Positions 24,030-34,597 of a stretch of DNA of 64,000 nt are shown piece by piece. The translations under genes were made by a program, and so were the position numbers. The stretch spans positions 66,153,807 through 66,217,806 of the forward strand of contig NC_088204.1 in assembly GCF_037126465.1 (NCBI RefSeq). Reading direction: 5' to 3'. This DNA comes from Ornithodoros turicata. Lineage: Eukaryota; Arthropoda; Arachnida; Ixodida; Argasidae. The first letter of the stretch is position 1. Every line of letters starts with the position of its first letter. Below the pieces are notes generated by a model. That model saw nothing but the letters and a program-made list of their open reading frames with translations, did not search any database and had not been told where the DNA came from.

Positions 24030-24245
24030 CACGTGACGCAGAAGCTAGCGTTCGGAGTAGGGCGCTGCAACAGACACCACTGGCCCGAAAGCCCGACTCG
24101 ATCAGAGTCAGGCACTGATTTTTTCGAGTCTCGGAAAGTGCCACACACAAAAGAAACTGGAGCCTGCAGGTCGGATTTTGATACCACAGTTATTTTGCCT
24201 TTGGGCCTTTGGACCGGACTCCGGTCTAGACCCAGGACACTTGTG
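24030..24245. repeat. Dispersed repeat module R, copy 4
   Basis: Nearly identical to 9045-9260, but joined directly to GGTTGACAC because the MITE found in copy A is absent here. Confidence 0.7.
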
Positions 24246-24309
24246 GTCAATTTTTTATTGCACAATTTTTATTCCCAATTAACTTCGTGCCTTTTAATTC
24301 GTTTGGTAG

Positions 24310-24700
24310 TGTCAAGATCAAGTTGAAGCGTTCTAGTGTCGGTGTTGACAACATTAACGCCAAATTCTTAAAAAAGTTCCAAAGTTTATGCATCCTTGCT
24401 ACAGATGAAGCTGTTTGAACAGCGGGTGAGTTCCCAGACGCTTGGAAGACAGAGAAAGTTGTCACAATTCGCAAAGGTGGAGGTATAACAGCATAACTGG
24501 TAACTACCTCCCATATCGCTCACCAATGTCTTATGTAAGATTATGGAGCACATCATCTATCCGCACTTAATCCGTCATCTTGAGTCTTTCTTCACAGCTT
24601 ACCAGCGCAGTTTTCGTAAGCACTTCTCGTATGAAACATATCTTGTATCATTTATTCACGATGATCACTCGACGCCCGCTTATAGAAGCTGACTCCATAT
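24310..24700 (+). mobile_element. LINE reverse-transcriptase fragment
   Basis: In shifting frames the plus strand encodes GVDNINAKFLKKFQ, then FPDAWKTEKVVTI.KGG, then ISLTNVLCKIMEHIIYPHLI and SFFTAYQRSFRKHFSYET. These are the successive motifs before the RT active site of CR1/jockey-like LINEs. The core FADD/YADD part is absent and several frameshifts are present. The first part is shared with copy A. Confidence 0.8.
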
Positions 24701-24789
24701 TTCCGGTAAGCTACTTATCAGGCTTTCTAATCTCAACATCGACCCCGCGATCCTCGCATGGATTCAAGCATCCCTTATATCTCCCGGTC

Positions 24790-24965
24790 GCAATTAGTCG
24801 CTGTAAATGATACTAATTCTGCACTAACAGCGGTACCAGATCCCATGGCACAGTGGTTAAGATGATCGCTTTCCAAGCCGAGACTCGGAGATGATACGGG
24901 TTCGAATCCTGTCGCCGGCTGTACTGTCTGAGGTTTTCCCTGTGTTTTCCGAAGACCACACATTA
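24790..24965 (+). mobile_element. tRNA-derived SINE (second type)
   Basis: 24842-24919 is tRNA-like, with A box TGGCACAGTGGTTAAGATG and B box GGTTCGAATCC. It is followed by GAGGTTTTCCCTGTGTTTTC and GGGGTCCTTTC. The head does not fold as a standard tRNA, so it is a pol III-type retroposon rather than a tRNA gene. It differs from the 12017-12335 family. Confidence 0.65.
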
Positions 24966-25399
24966 GACCTCAGGGGTCCTTTCAATAGGGTTTGTGAATA
25001 CGAACACCTACCGTAGATTCGTCCTGCGTACCTGCTGACTGGAAAGGTGATATAAAACTACTTGCCCATGCCATGACTGATGGTGAGGCTGCTGAGTGGT
25101 TTCTCACCTGAAATGTGAACAGAATAGAACACGTTAGACATATCGAGATGGAATACTTGAAAAAACATTATTTCATTCAGTGCAATATCATCGATATTTC
25201 CAGACGAATGTCGACACAGTAGCCCCTGAAGTCGGCCCAGGAGGCATGTTAATCCCCCCCCCCGACTCCTTCCTGCTGTCCCCTCTGCATCTGTCCACGT
25301 CTGTACGCCGCTCATAGCCACAGCTGCTTCGCGGCGCTAACACGGAACTAAAAAAAACGAAAAGGGGTCTCAACTGGTGTACCCCAAGGATCCGATCTT

Positions 25400-26545
25400 G
25401 GCCACGGCAAGTAAAAATCTGGGCAACCGCGCAAGCAACCGCCAGTTTTCTACTTAAAAACGTATACTTAGGTATAATGATGTAAATATTTAAATCCCCG
25501 AGAGCATTTTGATAAGCGGAAGCTTTAACTAGTTAAGAGGCATAAAACTTCCTCGTCCACCGCTCCTGCACAAGGAACCTCCAGTTTTCTACCTACAGAA
25601 ACGAATATGTTGGTAGAATGGTGCAAATATACCTCTAGCACATTAATCATGAAAGTTGATAGCCTTGCCCACGGCAAGTAAAAATTTGTGCAATCGTGCT
25701 AGCACAGGTAACTGCCGATTTTCTACTTAGAAACAACTACTTCACGGATACTTTTGAAAAGCGGAAGCGTTAACGAGTTAAGAGGCATAAAACTTCCTCG
25801 TCCACTGGTTCTGCACAAGAAACCTGCAGTTTTCTACCTATAAAAACGAATATATTGGTAGAATGGTGCAACCATACCTCTAGCACATCAATCATCAAAG
25901 TTGATAGCGTTGCCCATGGCAAGTAAAAAATCGTGCAATCGTGCAAGCGCAGGGAACCGCAAATTTTCTACTTAGAAACAATTACTTCGCGGATACTTTT
26001 GAAAAGCGGAAGCGTTAACGAGTTAAGCGGCATAAAACCTCCTCGTCCACCGCTCCTGCACAGGTAACCTGCGGTTTTCTACCTATAGAAAGGAATATAT
26101 TGGTAGCATGGTGCAACCATACCTCTAGTAGTACTTAAATGCTGAGAGCGCTTTAACAAGCGGAAGCGCTGATTAGCTAAGATGCATCAAAGCCGTGCCC
26201 AAAGCCGTGCAAATGCCGTGCCCTCGGCAAATAAAAGTTCGGGCAATCGCGCCAGCGCAGGGAACCGCCAGTTTTCTACTTAGTAACGGATACCTCGGTA
26301 TAATGATGCAAATATACCTCTAATATTTATATGCCGGAGAAGATTTTGATAAGCGAACCGTCAAACCGAGTTAAGCGGCATAAAAGTGGGTGTCCTCGTC
26401 CACCGAGACTGGACGACGAACTCGCGGTTTTCTACCCACAAACGAATATATTGGTATAGAATGGTGAAGCTATACCTCTAGTACCTAAATCCTGGAAAGC
26501 GCTTTAATAAGCGGAAGCATGACAAAGGGCATGACAAACTTTTCG
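25400..26545. repeat. Higher-order tandem repeat
   Basis: Four to five units. GCAAGTAAAAAT-like words start at 25407, 25674, 25918 and 26227; CTCGTCCAC recurs at 25551, 25797, 26041 and 26395. Each unit of about 245-310 bp consists of two related halves, each with GTTTTCTAC, then GGTA(T/G)AATG(A/G)TG and TATACCTCTA. The ancestral monomer is therefore about 125 bp. No coding potential. Confidence 0.85.
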
Positions 26546-28550
26546 AAAATGGGTATTTGTTACCACCCCTAACAGCACATTTTGCTTCGACAACACTCAC
26601 AATGCGTACAACGCAAAGATAGAACCCCCACAGTTTCCCCCACAATGTAGTTGTTTTCTGTGTAGAACACTGTTATGTTGAACACCAATGAGTGATGTAG
26701 AACAGAGGCTGCGGTTTCAACTTTTTAACAGGCACTTGTAGAGTGACACTGCGCACAGACAACATTGTACCGCCCCTGAACATGGCACTCGTGTGTTATC
26801 TATGATCCTCGTTCCACAGGTATTCTTCGATTATCTCTCTGAAGATAACTTCCTTGTCGTATCGTCTACTTCAGATTCAAAAAATAAATAAACAAATAAA
26901 TAAAATAAGAGGTTCGTAGAACTAGTGTTCACCGAGCCATTGCTGTAGATTAGGAAACATAACAATGTTAGTAGCCTGTCGTGTCAGTTCACACTCGAAA
27001 TTGATGGGGTACTAATGCAGTTGAGATTACCGACGATTTCCGCCAAGTCCTGGCGTGAGCGAACGCCATGAAAAAGCGATACTGCCCGTCAAATGATGCT
27101 AGAATCAGCAACGCTCTTTTTGCATTCAAACTCAACTCAACTCAGACACGCTGTTTACGACAGATATGCCACAGGGATATCCCAAGAAGCCTCCTGGATG
27201 CTGAGATGTGCCTGTGGATTCTATGACCCTAACGATGACGGTCAGAGGCGGTTTCTGGTTTTCTGGGAAAGTGTCGGAATTCTCTTGTGATCAGAAACAA
27301 TACCTGTTCCAGAGGTATTTCCGTTTCTCTAGCAGGCTGTTCACGTAAATTGAACATACAACGAATAGATTTTGCTTAACAACTCCTGACGCTCCTAATG
27401 GTGTCACTCGATGCCTTTCTCCACACTGTAAAAAATTCCGTAATCTTATTTACAAGTGACTGCTAACTCTGTTGGCGGCATATGTGCCGTAACCTAGTTA
27501 TTGCAAAATTCGTTTGGACTGCATGCGAATGACACTTACATTAAAGGTATATTAAACTGCGAAAGCCCAGTCTGGAACTGTGTCGTGTGCACTCCAAACA
27601 TATTTTATGCAACATACAGGTTACGGCACATATGCCGGGAACAGAGTTAGCAGTCACTTGCACAGTAAAATTGCGGAATTCTTTGCTTACAGTGTGCACC
27701 TCTGTTCGCAGTTGCATCAGTCATGGTGAACTCCATTGGTATATTTCACTTGGACGTAAAAGAGGGTGCTGCGTTGAGGATACTCCGAGCTATGTTTACG
27801 TGTCATCTACATCGCTTTTCCAATCACCTTGTAATCGAAACAGACTCGCTTGTGTCAGAGGAACGGGCTGGTTCGAGCCGCTGCTTTCCTCAGTTAGACT
27901 TCCAGCTTCCTCTACCCGGGCCCGGTGTGAGAAGTTGCGGGCCACGGAAATGGGTCATGCCCGGGTCCCCTCCTCACGTCTCGATAACATAGTCCAAATA
28001 TTTATCCTTTAAATGATTACGACGGGCCTTGGGTCGTGCGGTCCCTTTAAGAGACTCCACAGAGACTACAGCAGGCCCCTGGTAACTTCGGCAATGTACA
28101 CTTGCTGTTAGATTCCCTGTCACTAATATCTGCCACCTCTAGCTCCTCAAACGTACATTTTTGTCTCTCATTATACCCAGTCACACATGGGTCCCGTGGG
28201 TTTCCGCTCGGAATTCCACAGCGGACAGCTAAATATACTGCCATTTCGATGACCGCCATATGCCTCAGCCATCCAGGTCCCCGCAGGCAACATGAGGCTT
28301 CTGTTGTATTTGTCTGTCTGTTGTTTGTATGTTCCAGCCTCAGAAAAATTACTTTCCATCAAGATATCCCTGTCTGGACAGATAATTGAAGTCTCGCATG
28401 AACTTGTAGAAATCGCACGAGCCAGATTTAGGCGGTTGCTGGTGTTATCTTGATGTCGTATACTCCTCGCCCTGTCCTGTACTCCTCCTGGCTGCCGGGT
28501 TGTTTGTTTCGGTGCCATTTCGCTCCGCTCAGTTTGGATATGCATAGTGC
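26546..28550. other. Intergenic stretch
   Basis: No gene is recognised. It contains an (AAATA)n tract at about 26878-26910 and a MITE at 27425-27690. The 141-codon frame at 27587-28012 overlaps that MITE and matches no family, so I do not call it. Confidence 0.5.
27425..27690. mobile_element. MITE with long inverted ends
   Basis: Left CACTGTAA, then ATTCCG, CAAGTGACTGCTAACTCTGT and GGCATATGTGCCGTAAC. The right end carries the inverse of all of these in mirrored order. The arms are about 70-80 bp. The flanks do not give a clear target duplication. The tips fit the CACTnTnAA group found elsewhere in the window. Confidence 0.8.
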
Positions 28551-28715
28551 ACACTCAGAGAAAAATCTATACCTTTAGAGGTATAGATCGCCTGCTCAAT
28601 AACTTAGCCCTTCTTAGGTATTATTTTATACCCCGCTTACAGGTATAAAAAAATAGTCCTCAACAAAGGGCTATATGCCATACCTTTAGGGGTACAAGCT
28701 CTATACCCCTGTGAA
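28551..28715. repeat. Left end of a CACTC-type element with palindromic boxes
   Basis: CACTCAGAGAAAAATC is followed by several short palindromes built on TATACCTnTAGAGGTATA-like words. No matching right end was found. Confidence 0.4.
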
Positions 28716-28865
28716 AGTCTGCACGAGTGCCACCATAGTATTAAATCACACCTAGGCATAGGCATTTTTAGAGGAGGGAACTAGAAAAATCACCTTTGAA
28801 GGGAAGAAAGTTTTTGACATACACACACACACACACGTACTACAACCACGTACACGCAAACGCAT

Positions 28866-30960
28866 ATGTGCACGTTAAGTGATATTACGGTCGATGAAAT
28901 ATGGCGCGAATTTCAGCGCATTGTGTTTCAATGCCTCCAAGCCATACCGAAGTGCTGCAAGAAGACTGCAAAGCACAACCCCGGGATTAACCGGAAAATC
29001 ATCCATTTAAAACGTAGAATAGCCCGAACTCGAAAGCGACTTAGGCAGGGAGTGAATTCGGCTGTACTAACATCAAGAATGATCTGCCTTGAGAATCAAC
29101 TTTTTTTTTCTTCAATCAATTTTTCAATCAATCATCAAAAATCAATCAATTTTTCTTCACCACTACGCTTAGCAACTTTATGAAAAATGAGCCTTCTAAA
29201 TTTTGGCGACAATTGTCACCAAAACGCAAAGATGGCATCAGACTTCGCTGTGATGAGGAGGTGACTGAAGACCCACAGAGGATAGCCTATCTGTTCAATA
29301 AATATTTTCAGAGTGTCTTCACTAAAGAGAATCACAATTTAAGAATCTGTTGCGAATCGTCAGCTGCCCCCATTTCAAATCCAGAGTTTACCGTTGATTG
29401 CGTTCTTAATCTTCTTCTAAATGTAAATACTAAAACGTGTAGCGGTCCTGACAATATTCCTAATGAGTTTCTGTTCAGATACGCTCCGTGGTGCGCTAGA
29501 TATTTGCAGTTAATTTTTTCCAAATCACTCGAGACCGGACAGTTTCCAGATGACTGGAAATTAAGCAAGGTTATACCGATATTTAATTCGGTGACCCGTT
29601 ACTTCCTTCTAATTATCGACCAATATCACTGACATGCAATTCTTGTAAATTAATGAAGCACGTGCTCTATAAACACATTATGTCATATTTAGAGGAACAT
29701 GGCATACTATGCTTCAGGCAACATGGCTTTAGAGAAGGTTTTTCGACAGTTACATAATTAACAGCATTTCATCGCGACTTGGCTGAAACTGTAGATAATG
29801 GAGAACAGGCTGACGTCATATTCATCGATTTCAAACGCGCCTTCGATTCATTTCCGCATTTCAAATTACTGACCCAATTGAAAAACGGAACTCTTTTAAC
29901 CTGGGTCGAGTCTTATCTTGCCTACCGGAAGCAGTTTGTACAAGTAGGAACGTCAAATTCATACCTACTGGATGTAACTTCCGGGGTGCCGCAAGGATCT
30001 GTGCCCGGTCCGCTTTTGTTTAACTTGTACATCAGTGATATTCCCGATGTTAGTAGTTATGGAGTGAATTTGCGTCTCTATGCAGACGACACAGTCTTCC
30101 TCTATAGAAAAATTACTTGCCCTGATGATCTGATTGCATTGTTCGGAGCTTTAGACTGTGTAGCAGGGTGGTGCAAACTTGCTCAATTAACTATAAATGT
30201 TAACAAAACAGTATATATGTATGTGACAAGACAACAACGCCGGCTATCCTGTGACTACTATGTCGATGATGTCTTGTTAAAACAGGTCAGTTCCATCTTG
30301 GGGTCTATTTCCAGTCGGGGTCTATTTCTATTGGGGTCTATTTCATGGAGTACTCATGTTGACTTTGTTGCCTAGAGAGCGTTGCGAAGACTGTTCCAGC
30401 TCAGACGTAAGTTATGGATAAGCACACCGCAGGTTAGACTAACGTCGTATAAATGCTTAGTTCTCCCGTTGGTTCAGTATGCCTGCACAGTTTGGGACCC
30501 ACATATTGCCATTCATAAGAAACTGGAAAGTGTGCAACGTAAAGCAGCAAGATTTATTTATAAGGATTTCAGATCAACAACCTCGGCATCTGTTTTATGT
30601 AGACGGGCGGGGCTGCCCCCAATTGAGTTATATTTCAAGGTACAGCGACTTAAGCAATTGTTTTTGTTATGTAAACGCAACCCTTACTCTCCCTATCTAG
30701 CTGCAGACACTCAGCCTTCAAGAGACAAACATAGTATGCCCCTATACAGGAATTTCAGGCCCGTACCGATGTGTCTAAATACTCATATTACCCTAGGACA
30801 GTACACGACTGGAACATCCTTCCTGAGCCAATTGTTGCCGAGCAGAGCATGCCCACGTTTTTAGGGAAATTGGAAAGGCACGTGTATACAGCTCACTCCT
30901 GTAACGATCCAAAGCTGGATCAACAGTATTGTAAATAAAATAACAAATAAAATAAATACC
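28866..30960 (+). mobile_element. 5'-truncated LINE (CR1/jockey-like), RT frame broken
   Basis: Successive plus-strand frames (28866-29183, 29180-29632, 29779-30375, 30382-30864) carry one RT protein. In order: linker with INRKIIHLKRRIARTRKR; CSGPDNIPNEFL; FPDDWKLSKVIPI; FIDFKRAFDSFPH; GVPQGSVPGPLLFNLYISDI; LRLYADDTVFLY (catalytic YADD); then the thumb region WDPHIAIHKKLESVQRKAAR. The endonuclease domain is missing at the 5' end. There are frameshifts near 29180 and 29590-29760 and an in-frame TAG at 30373-30375. It ends in an A-rich tail of AAATA units near 30935-30960. Dead copy. Confidence 0.95.
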
Positions 30961-31974
30961 GGACGATAATTTTCGTTCCCGTTTCTATTTCCGATAATGG
31001 AGGACAGTGGTATGCGTTTTCGTTTCCGTTATCGTTACCACCTCCAATTTCGGTAATATACCGTTTCTATTTCCGTTACCATTACCGATACCCTTCCCTG
31101 CAGCCGAGGCAACAATGCAAAGTGTAGCCGTCGTGTAGCACATCGTGTACATCTCGAGTCACAAAAATGTACAGGGATGTCGTGAACCTTTTGGAGGTGA
31201 GGCTGTAGGAGATGCATGGACTCACCACTTCTTGCTTTGCCAATTTGTTATATCCGCTCTATGAATTCGGCAAGATTTCGAGCGATGCAGGGAGGGGGTG
31301 GGCGGCAGTCGAGTGGGAAGGTGTAGGCGTTTTTACCGTCTGCCGAACAGGTCACCGCATCATGTTTTTTTTGGTTCAGTTCCGGTTCGTTCAAGGGGAG
31401 AGAAAAAATGTTTACAGTTCGGTTCAAAAAATGATGTTTTTTTTTTTTTTGCAGTTTTCGGTTACAGTTCAGTTCCAGTTTCGAACCCTGCCTGCAGTGC
31501 GACACAAAAATTCCGTCATCCGCTTCTGCTGAGTGTACAGTATGGCAAAAGGTGTCCTGTCGCCAAAGCCTGCAAGGCTAGCGGATGACAACTGTGAGCA
31601 TCAACTGCTACTATACGCTACAATAAATCTTATGTATAATTTTTGCCTATCAGTCTCGTTTCTGCTTGTGGCACCGATTTGGGGGATACTCGGGTCACTA
31701 TTGCCTATAACAAAAAGGTAAGGAAGAAAACTCATGCGTTGCACGTGTGAGGCTTATGCCTTAAATCAGAAACGTAATGCCAGAGTAATGCCATTACTTC
31801 GTTAAAGTAACGACATTACATGGTAATGCATTACAAAATAAAAGTAATTTCCCCTAGTCCATGTAGTCTGTACCTTCTGGTTGATACGTGTTCCATCCCA
31901 CACACACTGGACTGCGTCTAGGTTCCTTTCCTCCCCCCCCCCCCAACTGCCTGTACGCACAGATTCATCAGACA
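30961..31974. other. Intergenic stretch with hAT-like repeat debris
   Basis: No gene. 30960-31090 is rich in TTTCCGTT words. 31350-31495 is rich in GGTTCAGTTCCGGTTCG and ends TTTCGAACCCTG, resembling the arms of the MITE at 34881-35431. 31770-31855 has paired GTAATG/CATTAC words typical of hAT-type ends. Confidence 0.5.
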
Positions 31975-32235
31975 CATAGACCATGTTGATTGGTGGTGGT
32001 GATGGTGGAGGCCACAGTTAGGAAACATAGTCACGTTTAGACAATATTTTAGCCCTGGCCATTGGTGGATGACGGCAAGAGACGGAAGAAGAAGAATCCA
32101 GTCAACACTGCTCACGTTCACTCACTTATTACGGAAGAAGTAGTCACGCCACGGCCATTATCTCATTGGTAGAAGAAGAAGAAGTTTTTTTAGTTCTCTC
32201 TCATTCCATTCGAAGCGACCACGGTGACAGTGCCT

Positions 32236-32893
32236 ATGAACCAATCTACTGATAAACCGGCGAAGAAGCGGAAGGCTTCGGCTGCTTCCAAGAGCTCGAA
32301 GGCATCATCAGGTTCACAGAAGAGCAAGACGTCCGAAGCTTCGACGAAATCTGCCGATGTGCACGGAAAATTAGCAGATCTTGCTCAGGTTAGAAAGGAC
32401 ACCCTGACTGCAGCTGCATCGAACAAGAGCGACTTGCAGTCGGCCACGTCTCAAGATCCCCTGTCGAAGAAAACGGGCGAGGCAGTTGACCACAAAAAAA
32501 CCGCTGCAACTGAAGCGGATTCGCAGCCTCCCGTATCTTCACTACCATCTGAACGGAAACCTTCAAAGTCGGTGGCTATTTGCACCCCAGTTGTGGTACC
32601 CGCGTTTTCAGCTCAGGATGCCAGTGCCGTCAACCGGGAGGGAGCTCCAGCACAGGACAGAGGAACACCAGGAATCGCTAGCTTGGCAACTCAATCCATT
32701 ATGTCGACCAGGATGCGTTTCTTGGCTTCGCTTATCAACAAAATGCCGGAAAACCAGCCAGAGGAGACTTCGAAGCTGAAGCAAGTAGAAAAGCCCATCG
32801 AACGCAAACGTGCAGGACGTAGTAAAGAGGACCATACCATGCCGACTGGCGCTACTCCTCACCCAAAAGACAAGCCTGCTGGAAAGGATGACC
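32236..32893 (+). CDS. M13-like (neprilysin family) gene, exon 1: cytosolic N-terminus
   Basis: 219 codons plus one base. The start is the ATG at 32236 because the earlier in-frame codon is GTG. The product is Lys/Ser/Ala/Pro-rich and low in complexity (KKRKASAASKSSKASSG), with no membrane segment or fold I recognise. It ends at a perfect donor (ACC|GTAAGT, GT at 32894). The exon ends after the first base of a codon, and the acceptor at 34596-34597 opens an exon needing exactly that phase, giving Arg at the join. This links it to the membrane anchor and M13 domain downstream. A decayed duplicate is at 13251-13662. Such tails in type II ectoenzymes may bind cytosolic partners (inference). Confidence 0.75.
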
Positions 32894-33245
32894 GTAAGTG
32901 AAATTGTTTGTCAAGGTTGTGTTGCAGAGGGTACAGATTCTCCTTCGGGAAACATTTCATACGATCCTCACATACATCGTGCGCCGGAAACGCAGGCGGT
33001 ACTGGGGAAAAATGGCGGCCTAACACCACCTATAGATGATAACACATGAGGAGAATTCAGGGACATTCCCTCTGAACGCTGGCTTCACCTTACTTGAGAA
33101 ATGCCTTGTAAGATAAGCAATGCCACGGGTCACAACAGCTGAAAGGAGTAACTGTTGGGTAGGGTGGGAGGGTAAGCCGGAGGCAGCGTGAAACGACTTG
33201 TCATTGTTCCGCTATCCTTCCGCCAGCGCGGTTATCAGTTTATTA

Positions 33246-33569
33246 ACGGTGAAAGATGAAAGTCACTGAAAAGGTTAGCCAGCTGTAGGAGTCGAACCCA
33301 CATCTTCTGGATTGCCGGCCCAGGGTTCTGCCAATTGAGCTAAGCTAACACGCCTTCTCAGTGACTTCCAGGGTGCGTCATCTGAAGGGACAAACCAGCC
33401 ACTCTCTCTCACTCATCCTCCTTTCACTCTTACATTTTTGCTCACTCACAAACACATCCATACGACGGGATCGACGCAGGCGGCAACTGTTGAACTTGAG
33501 AGAACTGATGTTCTGAGGCAATGTTCTTCTTCTATGTTGTTCCAGCCTCAGAACATCAGTTCTCTCATG
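33246..33569 (-). mobile_element. tRNA-derived SINE, Ruka-like, copy 2 (intron of the M13-like gene)
   Basis: The tRNA-like head is at 33274-33349 on the minus strand. The element is flanked by a perfect 12-bp duplication ATCAGTTTATTA (33234-33245 and 33570-33581). The tail folds back: GAGAACTGATGTTCTGAGGC pairs with its complement about 25 nt later. Confidence 0.85.
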
Positions 33570-33589
33570 ATCAGTTTATTATTTTTGTT

Positions 33590-34305
33590 TCGCTTGGAAC
33601 AAGCACATTGAATTCATTGCTGGCAATGCTAACCGGACTCTTGGCTATATTCGACGTAACCTGAAACTCGCACCCCGGGAAATTAGGAAACTAGCATACT
33701 TATCACTAGTACGTTCAAAACTGGAGTATGCCTCAGCTTTGTGGGACCCTCCTCAACAATACTTATCCTCCGCTCTTGAAGCCATCCAGAATAGAGCAGC
33801 CCGTTTCATCGTTGGTGATTACTCACGTCATTCTTCAGTCCCGGTAATTAAACCACAACTTCCTAACCTAGAAAGACGTCGATACATTGCAAGGTTGTCT
33901 CTGTTTCACAAGTTCATTCATACCATTCCGCCTAGCGTTTCCCCTATCACTCGTTCCTCCACAATCTTTCCCCGCTTCGACCATTTGTACAATGTAACTC
34001 GTTTCGTCTGCCACACTGATATCTTTGCTAAATCATTTTTTTTTGTAAGACTACTATTAACTGGAATGATCTTCCCTTGAATATTGCGGAGCTCACTGAT
34101 CACACCACGTTTCATAGGAAGACATCATCTACCATTTAACCATTCACTAACAACCAATTGATTCCTTTCTTTTCGCACCGTTATTTGTCAAGTGTATTTA
34201 TTGTTATACCTAATATCTGTACAACCCCACTCCCCCATGCAATGCTCGCAAGAGCCTTTGGGGTATTGTAAATAAATAAAACTAAATAAATAAATAAGTG
34301 ACAAA
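33590..34305 (+). mobile_element. LINE 3' fragment (RT thumb region)
   Basis: The plus strand encodes NANRTLGYIRRNLKLAP, LEYASALWDPPQQYLSS and AIQNRAARFIVGDYSRHSSV, the C-terminal region of CR1/jockey-like reverse transcriptases. A frameshift near 34040 in a T run leads to an NWNDLPLNI-like ending in another frame. The 3' end is (AAATA)n. It lies in the M13-like gene's intron. Confidence 0.9.
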
Positions 34306-34597
34306 ACCGATAGAAAATTTTGGCGGTTTTTACATACTGCTCCATGCACCTGAATTGTGTAAACAAATGATCGTCCCCTTGGAGAACTTCGCAGAACTAC
34401 GTTAGATAAGGGTTCCGCACGTAGGGATTATTCAGTTTATTTCACAGATTAGATGGCCCGGAATTCATTTCGCAGAGAGTGGTGCCATTTAAGAATAGCG
34501 ACGAGGTTATCGGTTGGAAAGAAGGCTTCGCTGTTGGCAATACAAGTACCCGTTAGCTGAGTCAGTTCTTAACACTTGTCGTGTCATCTCGTGACAG

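Larger units (their letters stand above)
14045..24435. repeat. Segmental duplication, copy B
   Basis: Second copy of the segment at 1-9447. Specific to B are a TIR element with a nested mariner (16108-18714), a block at about 15020-15735 whose latter part also occurs in copy C, and a block at 19960-20325 with an extra N-terminal module fragment. The part 14045-15720 holds no convincing gene. A 67-codon frame at 15517-15720 is not preserved in copy C. Confidence 0.9.

Noticed and set aside
27587..28012. 141-codon plus-strand frame
   Set aside because: Starts inside a MITE arm and has no recognisable motif or partner copy.
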